Source: Bugulina stolonifera
Lineage: Eukaryota; Bryozoa; Gymnolaemata; Cheilostomatida; Bugulidae
Direction: 5' to 3'
DNA: 64,000 nucleotides
Assembly (NCBI GenBank): GCA_935421135.1
Contig: OW285187.1
Coordinates: 1,116,001-1,180,000 of the forward strand
Positions 56,101-64,000 of this stretch are shown piece by piece. Every line of letters starts with the position of its first letter. Position 1 is the stretch's first letter. The notes under the pieces were generated by a model. The model saw only the letters and a list, made by a program, of their open reading frames with translations, had not been told where the DNA came from and did not search any database. A program made the translations under genes and the position numbers.

Positions 56101-59100
56101 TATACTGTATGAATACTACACATACTCTTTGATATACAGTATGAATACTACACATACTCTCTGATATACTGTATGAATACCACACATACTCACTGATATA
56201 CTGTATGAATACTACACATACTCTTTGATATACAGTATGAATACTACACATACTCTCTGATATACTGTATGAATACCACACAATACTCTCTGATATACTG
56301 TATGAATACTATACATACTCTCTGATTTACTGTATGAATACTACACATACTCTCTGATATACTGTATGAATACTACACATAATCTCTGATATACTGTATG
56401 AATACTACACATACTCTCTGATATACTGTATGAATACTACACATACTCTCTGATATACTGTATGAATACTACACATACTCTCTGATATACTGTATGAATA
56501 CTACACATACTCTCTGATATACTGTATGAATACTACACATACTCTCTGATATACTGTATGAATACTATACATACTCTCTGATATACTGTATGAATACCAC
56601 ACATACTCTCTGACATACTGTATGAATACTACACATACTCTCTGATATACTGTATGAATACTACACATACTCACTGATATACTGTATGAATACTACACAT
56701 ACTCACTGACATACTGTATGAATACTACACATACTCTCTGATATACTGTATGAATACCACACATACTCTCTGACATACAGTATGAATACTACATATACTC
56801 TCTGATATACTGTATGAATACTACACATACTCTCTGATATACTGTATGAATACTACACATACTCACTGATATACTGTATGAATACCACACATACTCTCTG
56901 ATATACTATATGAATACCACACATACTCTCTGACATACTGTATGAATACTACACATACTCTCTGATATACTGTATGAATATTACACATACTCACTGATAT
57001 ACTGTATGAATACTACACATACTCTCTGATATACTGTATGAATACTACACATACTCTCTGATATAATGTATGAATACTACATATACTCTCTGATATACTG
57101 TATGAATACTACACATACTCACTGATATACTGTATGAATACTACACATACTCTCTGATATACTGTATGAATACTACACATACTCTCTGATATAATGTATG
57201 AATACTACATATACTCTCTGATATACTGAATGAATACTACACATACTCACTGATATACTGTATGAATACTACACATACTCTCTGATATACTGTATGAATA
57301 CTACACATACTCTCTGATATACTGTATGCATACTACACATACTCTCTGATATACTGCATGAATACTACACATACTCTCTGATATACTGTATGCATACTAC
57401 ACATACTCTCTGATATACTGTATGAATACTACACATACTCACTGATATACTGTATGAATACTACACATACTCTCTGATATACAGTATGAGTACTACACAT
57501 AATCTCTGATATACTGTATGAATACTATACATACTCTCTGATATACTGTATGAATACTACACATACTCTCTGATATACTGTATGAATACTACACGTACTC
57601 TCTGATATACAGTATGAATACTACACATACTCTCTGATATACTGTATGAATACTACACATACTCTCTGATATACTATATGAATACCACACATACTCTCTG
57701 ATATACTGTATGAATACTACACGTACTCTCTGATATACAGTATGAATACTACACATACTCTCTGATATACTGTATGAATACTACACATACTCTCTGATAT
57801 ACTATATGAATACCACACATACTCTCTGATATACTGTATGAATACTACACATACTCTCTGATATACTGTATGAATACTACACATACTCTCTGATATACTG
57901 TATGAATACTACACATACTCTCTGATATACTGAATGAATACTACACATACTCTCTGATATACTGTATGAATACTACACATATTCTCTGATATACTGTATG
58001 AATACTACACATACTCTCTGACATACAGTATGAATACTACACATACTCTCTGATATACTGTATGAATACTACACATAATCTCTGATATACTGTATGAATA
58101 CTACACATACTCTCTGACATACTGTATGAATACTACACATACTCTCTGATATACAGTATGAATACTACATATACTCTCTGATATACTGTATGAATACTAC
58201 ACATACTCTCTGATATACTGTATGAATACTACACATACTCACTGATATACTGTATGAATACTACACATACTCACTGATATACTGTATGAATACTACACAT
58301 ACTCACTGATATACTGTATGAATACTACACATACTCACTGATATACTGTATGAATACTACACATACTCTCTGATATACTGTATGAATACTACACATACTC
58401 TCTGATATACTGTATGAATACCACACATACTCTCTGATATACTGTATGAATACTACACATACTCTCTGATATACTATATGAATACCACACATACTCTCTG
58501 ACATACTGTATGAATACTACACATACTCTCTGATATACTGTATGAATACTACACATACTCACTGATATACTGTATGAATACTACACATACTCTCTGATAT
58601 ACTGTATGAATACTACACATACTCTCTGATATACTGTATGAATACTACACATACTCACTGATATACTGTATGAATACTACACATACTCTCTGATATACTG
58701 TATGAATACTACACATACTCTCTGATATACTGTATGAATACCACACATACTCTCTGATATACTGTATGAATACTACACATACTCTCTGATATACTATATG
58801 AATACCACACATACTCTCTGACATACTGTATGAATACTACACATACTCTCTGATATACTGTATGAATACTACACATACTCACTGATATACTGTATGAATA
58901 CTACACATACTCACTGATATACTGTATGAATACTACACATACTCTCTGATATACTGTATGAATACCACACATACTCTCTGACATACAGTATGAATACTAC
59001 ATATACTCTCTGATATACTGTATGAATACTACACATACTCTCTGATATACTGTATGAATACTACACATACTCACTGATATACTGTATGAATACCACACAT

Positions 59101-62100
59101 ACTCTCTGATATACTATATGAATACCACACATACTCTCTGACATACTGTATGAATACTACACATACTCTCTGATATACTGTATGAATACTACACATACTC
59201 ACTGATATACTGTATGAATACTACACATACTCTCTGATATACTGTATGAATACTACACATACTCTCTGATATAATGTATGAATACTACATATACTCTCTG
59301 ATATACTGTATGAATACTACACATACTCACTGATATACTGTATGAATACTACACATACTCTCTGATATACTGTATGAATACTACACATACTCTCTGATAT
59401 AATGTATGAATACTACATATACTCTCTGATATACTGAATGAATACTACACATACTCACTGATATACTGTATGAATACTACACATACTCTCTGATATACTG
59501 TATGAATACTACACATACTCTCTGATATACTGTATGCATACTACACATACTCTCTGATATACTGTATGAATACTACACATACTCTCTGATATACTGTATG
59601 AATACTACACATACTCTCTGATATACTGCATGAATACTACACATACTCTCTGATATACTGTATGCATACTACACATACTCTCTGATATACTGTATGAATA
59701 CTACACATACTCTCTGATATACTGCATGAATACTACACATACTCTCTGATATACTGTATGCATACTACACATACTCTCTGATATACTGTATGAATACTAC
59801 ACATACTCACTGATATACTGTATGAATACTACACATACTCTCTGATATACAGTATGAGTACTACACATAATCTCTGATATACTGTATGAATACTATACAT
59901 ACTCTCTGATATACTGTATGAATACCACACATACTCTCTGATATACTGTATGAATACTACACATACTCTCTGATATACTGAATGAATACTACATATACTC
60001 TCTGATATACTGTATGAATACTACACATACTCTCTGATATACTGTATGAATACTACACATACTCTCTGATATACTGTATGAATACTACACATACTCTCTG
60101 ATATACTATATGAATACCACACATACTCTCTGACATACAGTATGAATACTACATATACTCTCTGATATACTGTATGAATACTACACATACTCTCTGATAT
60201 ACTGTATGAATACTACACATACCCTCTGATATACTGTATGAATACTACACATACTCTCTGATATACTGTATGAGTACTACACATACTCTCTGATATACTG
60301 TATGAATACTACACATACTCTCTGATACACTGTATGAATACTACATATACTCTCTGATATACTGTATGAATACTACACATACTCTCTGATATACTGCATG
60401 AATACTACACATACTCTCTGATATAATGTATGAATACTACACATACTCTCTGATATACTGTATGAATACTACACATACTCTCTGATATACAGTATGAATA
60501 CTACATATACTCTCTGATATACTGAATGAATACTACACATACTCTCTGATATACAGTATGAATACTACATATACTCTCTGATATACTGTATGAATACTAC
60601 ACGTACTCTCTGATATACTGAATGAATACTACACATACCCTCTGATATACTGTATGAATACTACACATACTCACTGATATACTGTATGAATACTACACAT
60701 ACTCTCTGATATACTGTATGAATACTACACATAATCTCTGATATACTGTATGAATACTACACATACTCTCTGATATACTGTATGAATACTACACATAATC
60801 TCTGATATACTGTATGAATACTACACATACTCTCTGATATACTGTATGAATACTACACATACTCTCTGATATACTGTATGAATACTACACATACTCTGTG
60901 ATATATTGCATGAAGACTTTAGGATCTGGAGTTATCTTCTCCATACTGTCTACAGCGGAATCCCCAAGCTGGCTGATATACTGGAGTAGGACTCTGTAGT
61001 AAAATACGCTCTCACAGCTCAGCTTCTCCTCCAGGATCAGATGCCTGTAATATCAGTATGCATTGGGTGTTATCAGGTAACAACTAGTTGCTATGGAAAC
61101 CGACAAACCACTTTGTTAACAGATTAGGGTGCCCTTGCACTACGGACACTTGAGTATGTATCATTGGGATGAAAACCTGAAATGGTTGTAGTCAAGTTAC
61201 TAGGTTATTCAGCTAGTCAGTATTGTTATAGTCAAGTTATTATACAACTAGTCAGTATTGTTATAGTCAAGTTACTATACAACTAGTAAAAATACAAACT
61301 TTTCATCTAACAGGTCAAACTCCTCTAAAATCTCCTCAATGGGAACTTTCTTCACGATTAGATTCACTGCCTTCTCACAGATGTCTCCACTGCTCATTAT
61401 ATCCAGTCCACACAAGAGGTCAAGTATATTAGCCTGATAGTGCACTAGCCAGGCGGGTAAGAGCTTGTCTGTGCACACCTTCTGTACGTTCACTGAAATA
61501 TATACAGTAACACACGCCTGATCTACCTGTCATATGATAAGTGAGTAACAGACACCTGATCTACCTGTCATATGATAAGTGAGTAACAGACACCTGATCT
61601 ACCTGTCATATGATAGGTGAGTAACACATACCTGATCTATCTGTCATATGATAGGTGAGTAACAGACACCTGATCTACCTGTCATATGATAGGTGAGTAA
61701 CACATACCTGATCTATCTGTCATATGATAGGTGAGTAACACACACCTGATCTATCTGTCATATGATAGGTGAGTAACACACACCTGATCTATTTGTCATG
61801 TGATAGGTGAGTAACACACGCCTGATCTACCTGTCATATGATAGGTGAGTAACACACACCTGATCTACCTGTCATATGATAGGTGAGTAACACATACCTG
61901 ATCTATCTGTCATATGATAGGTGAGTAACACACACCTGATCTACATGTCACATGATAGGTGAGTAACACACACCTGATCTACCTGTCATATGGTAGGTGA
62001 GTAACACACACCTGATCTATCTGTCATATGATAGGTAAGTAACACACACCTGATCTATCTGTCATATGATAGGTGAGTAACACACACCTGATCTATCTGC

Positions 62101-63270
62101 CAGACCATTCTCCAGGAGGCTAAGTCTCTGAGAGATGGAGAGAGCTTTCACGGACACCTTCTCTGCGATGACATGGTAGGCTGTCTTACGTATCAACTCA
62201 TTCACATCCCTGGTTCTCTCTATCATGGCGAGAAGGGACCGCTTGGTAGGGGCCACACACCTGAGACACTCGACTCTCACCTGCCAGTTAGGGTCAGAAC
62301 TCATCAGAAAGAGAAACGCTACAATAGACAAACACCACATTACCAGAGTTTAGGTTTCTTCCATTACCAGCTCAAGGAGCAGGGACAAGTCAACACTGAA
62401 TATACCACCAGCTCTAGTGGTTGAACCATTATGCAATTCATACATCATCAACTAGACAACGGGATGATGATAATGCTGATGCCTGGAAGGAGCTTACCTT
62501 TAATAACTGGACAACGTTTATCTGAAGGATCCTGGAGACGAGAGAGAGACTTGATAGCCTGTACTCTTACGGCAGGCAGCTTGTCACTCAGCCTAGCGTG
62601 CATACACTGGAATATCCTGTCACATATTTCATCGTCAAGCTCCGCATCACCCAGCAGGTCGATGGTGAGTGCAATGAGCTGACATACTCTGTATCTCACG
62701 GCCTTATCATTAGCTTCATGGCTCTAAAAATCACATCTGCTTTCTGAAGAATGTACGACAACTTGTTAGTTATAATATTTCTATGAGTTGTCATCACTTA
62801 GAGCTAATAGTTGCAGGTTTAACCTGCTTTAACCTGCTGCAGTTTCATACAGGTTATCAGGTCTAATTTCTCATTCCCACATCAGCAAACAGACCTTAAA
62901 TAGTTACTATTAATGTATCTATTGGCTACTGGACAACATCATACATAGCCTGAGATTACTACTATGAAGTCTACATTTCCTCCATGAGTAAAACGCAACT
63001 AAAATGCTATACTAGATTGTAGTTTAGTACATAATTATGGTAACATTGATTTCTATAGTCATACATAAGATAATATGTATGGCCACTTACCTCTAACAAA
63101 AAGTTGACAACTCGATCAAATACTGTGTAAAGAGTTTGATCATTGCCGGCCTTAGCTATCACCTTGGCAACAAATCTGACGAGTCTCTCCACGTTTGGCT
63201 CAGGCTTGTACTCCACTAATATGTATTTCAATAAACCAATGAACCTTTCACAGAACTCCTCGACATTATC
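50154..63270 (-). CDS. NCAPG: Condensin I complex subunit G (CAP-G), N-terminus missing
   Basis: Sixteen exons, minus strand: 63270-63091, 62723-62498, 62318-62088, 61492-61300, 61044-60895, 55590-55471, 54525-54312, 54203-54030, 53524-53291, 53162-53030, 52911-52791, 52659-52429, 52101-51756, 51385-51289, 50548-50347, 50238-50154. They encode 978 aa; the family has about 1,015, so about 40 N-terminal residues are missing. CAP-G is the HEAT-repeat subunit that grips DNA in mitotic condensin I. Marks: LLKYILVEYKPEPNVERLVR, SHEANDKAVRYRVCQLI, LSRLQDP, SRLILLWYNP, LRHCLGVFLPVYAFASR, TSPLSDID and LAIRICNELI. The tail is acidic, then Ser/Arg/Lys-rich (RGKRKTK), as in the family. Two donors are unusual (GTTTGT after exon 4, GTCTGT after exon 11). 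The exon 1 acceptor TTGAAG lacks a good pyrimidine tract. Confidence 0.93.
50620..51280. repeat. 47-bp repeat, about 14 copies, NCAPG intron 14
   Basis: Units with ACCTACCATTATTTAGATAT and ATTATGAGGGTATACAGTGC. On the gene strand GGTAGGTTATATACGCACTG resembles the exon 14 donor stretch G|GTATGTGGTATACGCACTG. Confidence 0.9.
51450..51756. repeat. 19-bp repeat derived from NCAPG exon 13 end and donor
   Basis: On the gene strand the homogeneous part (51450-51600, about 8-9 copies) reads CTTACTCATGTAGGTGTGG. The true junction is CTTACTCAG|GTAGGTGTAG. Degenerate copies bridge the array to the exon. Confidence 0.9.
52205..52458. repeat. 36-bp repeat of NCAPG exon 12 end plus donor, 7 copies
   Basis: Each unit contains the last about 25 exon bases, ending TTTGCTAGCAG, and GTAAGTATTCC of the intron, almost without mismatch. 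Only the copy at 52429/52428 is contiguous with the upstream exon. Confidence 0.97.
53938..54032. repeat. 30-bp repeat of NCAPG exon 8 end plus donor, 3 copies
   Basis: On the gene strand units read CAGTGAG|GTGAGTATAGCC. The real junction is CAAGTGAG|GTGAGTATAGCC (54030/54029). It is in frame with the exon, so exon 8 stays open through the array. Confidence 0.93.
54715..55445. repeat. 45-bp minisatellite, about 16 copies, NCAPG intron 6
   Basis: Units with CTACACTATAGCACAGTTAC and CTATCTGGCTATAAGCCAAT. It begins about 30 bases after the exon 6 donor and fills the intron. No exon bases. Confidence 0.93.
55600..60900. repeat. 32-bp repeat of NCAPG exon 5 end plus donor, about 165 copies
   Basis: On the gene strand the unit contains TATATCAGAGA|GTATGTGTA and GTATTCATACAG. 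The real exon 5 border is TATATCACAGA|GTATGTGTA (60895/60894). The array forms practically all of a 5.3-kb intron and ends against the exon 6 acceptor. Variants (TATACAGTAT, TCACTGATAT, TCTGACATAC) form higher-order blocks that recur. Confidence 0.97.
61500..62090. repeat. 38-bp repeat of NCAPG exon 3 end plus donor, about 15 copies
   Basis: On the gene strand the unit contains CAGATAGATCAG|GTGTGTG then TTACTCACC, matching the exon 3 border at 62088/62087 including 12 coding bases. It fills intron 3. Confidence 0.95.
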
Positions 63271-64000
63271 CTTCAATAATTAATAAATATACACTGAAAT
63301 AGAACACTGTATGCGGATTGCGTATTATGCGAGACTTCTTGCATAATACTCTAGGAGATATAATGAGCATGGTATCTGGGAGTAATATTGCAGTCTGTCC
63401 ATATCGCTACACAAAACCTCTATAGTGAGAAAACAACTAATTGTGATCAGAAAAGCTCTCTTTTGGGCACCTGAGCGCGCCCAGTTGATTGCATACAAAT
63501 CACTGAAGTAATCAAGCTGGAGAAAGGACTAACTCGAAACTGACGCAGTCCCGTCTGCTTTAGTAGCTAGCTTAAAGGCAGGGTGGATGTTGATAAGATG
63601 ACTTGGCCTACAAACACTCCAAACTTGTTGGAAAAACTAGCATGTCATTCTGCTGATGAAAACTATTTTCAAAGATGAGCAACACCAAGAAAGAGCATCA
63701 CTCAGCAGTGCTGTGTGCAGAAATCTCTTGAAAAATGAATGTACTTTCAATGCACCCCTGACACGCTCACAGAGATAAAGGGAAATTTCGAAAAAGACAG
63801 TTCAAAACAGTGTAGGTTACATTTAGAAGAAGACAACTCACGGACAATTTTAAATAACTAATTAAATTAATGAATTAAAAAATATAATATCAAAAATGAA
63901 TATTAGTTGAAATCTGGCGGGGATTTCGAACTGTTCGGTTTTGAAACGTCCGGTTTTGAAAAGTCCTGTTTCGAACAGTCGCAAATTCGCTCGCAGACAT
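63271..64000. other. Upstream region of NCAPG
   Basis: The first exon(s) of NCAPG should lie here or beyond, but none is convincing. A motif copy AGAAGACAACTC is near 63,830. The last 80 bases have inverted copies of CGAACTGTTCG/CGAACAGTCG around TCCGGTTTTGAAA direct repeats. Confidence 0.4.

Noticed and set aside
55600..60900. CRISPR-like regular repeats here and elsewhere
   Set aside because: Units are contiguous without unique spacers, and the context is animal introns.
63620..63710. Minus-strand piece reading FENSFHQQNDMLV as NCAPG N-terminal exon
   Set aside because: Only vaguely like the CAP-G start, and its possible donor is out of phase with the exon at 63270.

Overview
This window is animal nuclear DNA, most likely from a demosponge. 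It has short introns with GT..AG borders, conserved animal housekeeping genes, and two copies of a spongin-type short-chain collagen (collagen IV-like C-terminal domain), a family best known from sponges. The species is not identifiable by eye. Roughly 30% of the window is tandem repeat (about 40 minisatellite arrays).

Layout. 1.4-3.3 kb: the C-terminal exons of one short-chain collagen gene (+). 6.1-9.9 kb: a complete second copy (+). 11.2-31.5 kb: four paralogous GT31 (beta-1,3-galactosyltransferase-like) genes, 1 (-), 2 (-), 3 (+) and 4 (-). All four share one exon plan: a micro-exon with the start codon, a roughly 100-118 nt membrane-anchor exon, and one large catalytic exon. 33.6-39.6 kb: ARCN1, coatomer delta (-), 11 exons, 507 aa. 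41.8-49.0 kb: HDAC3 (-), 12 exons, 436 aa. 50.2-63.3 kb: NCAPG, condensin I subunit G (-), 16 exons seen, N-terminus not found. I rebuilt the exon chains by splice sites, phase and family similarity. Every chain listed closes in frame.

Mobile DNA: a 986-bp non-autonomous hAT-like element with a perfect 8-bp target duplication, a 246-bp inverted-repeat element inside HDAC3, a long-armed foldback element, a probable 335-bp MITE, one good and two weaker tRNA-derived SINEs, and a recurring short hairpin with the core GTTGTC.

The most unusual feature is the relation between minisatellites and splice sites. In many introns the repeat unit is a copy of the exon-intron border itself: the last or first bases of the exon plus the adjoining splice signal, repeated from 3 to about 165 times into the intron. 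This is seen at several donors in NCAPG, ARCN1 and HDAC3 and at three acceptors in HDAC3. It suggests that introns here grow by tandem duplication of splice junctions, leaving arrays of decoy splice sites.

The genes do not form an operon or an obvious pathway. The GT31 cluster and the collagen pair are local tandem families. ARCN1 (COPI vesicle transport), HDAC3 (chromatin) and NCAPG (chromosome condensation) are head-to-tail on the minus strand.
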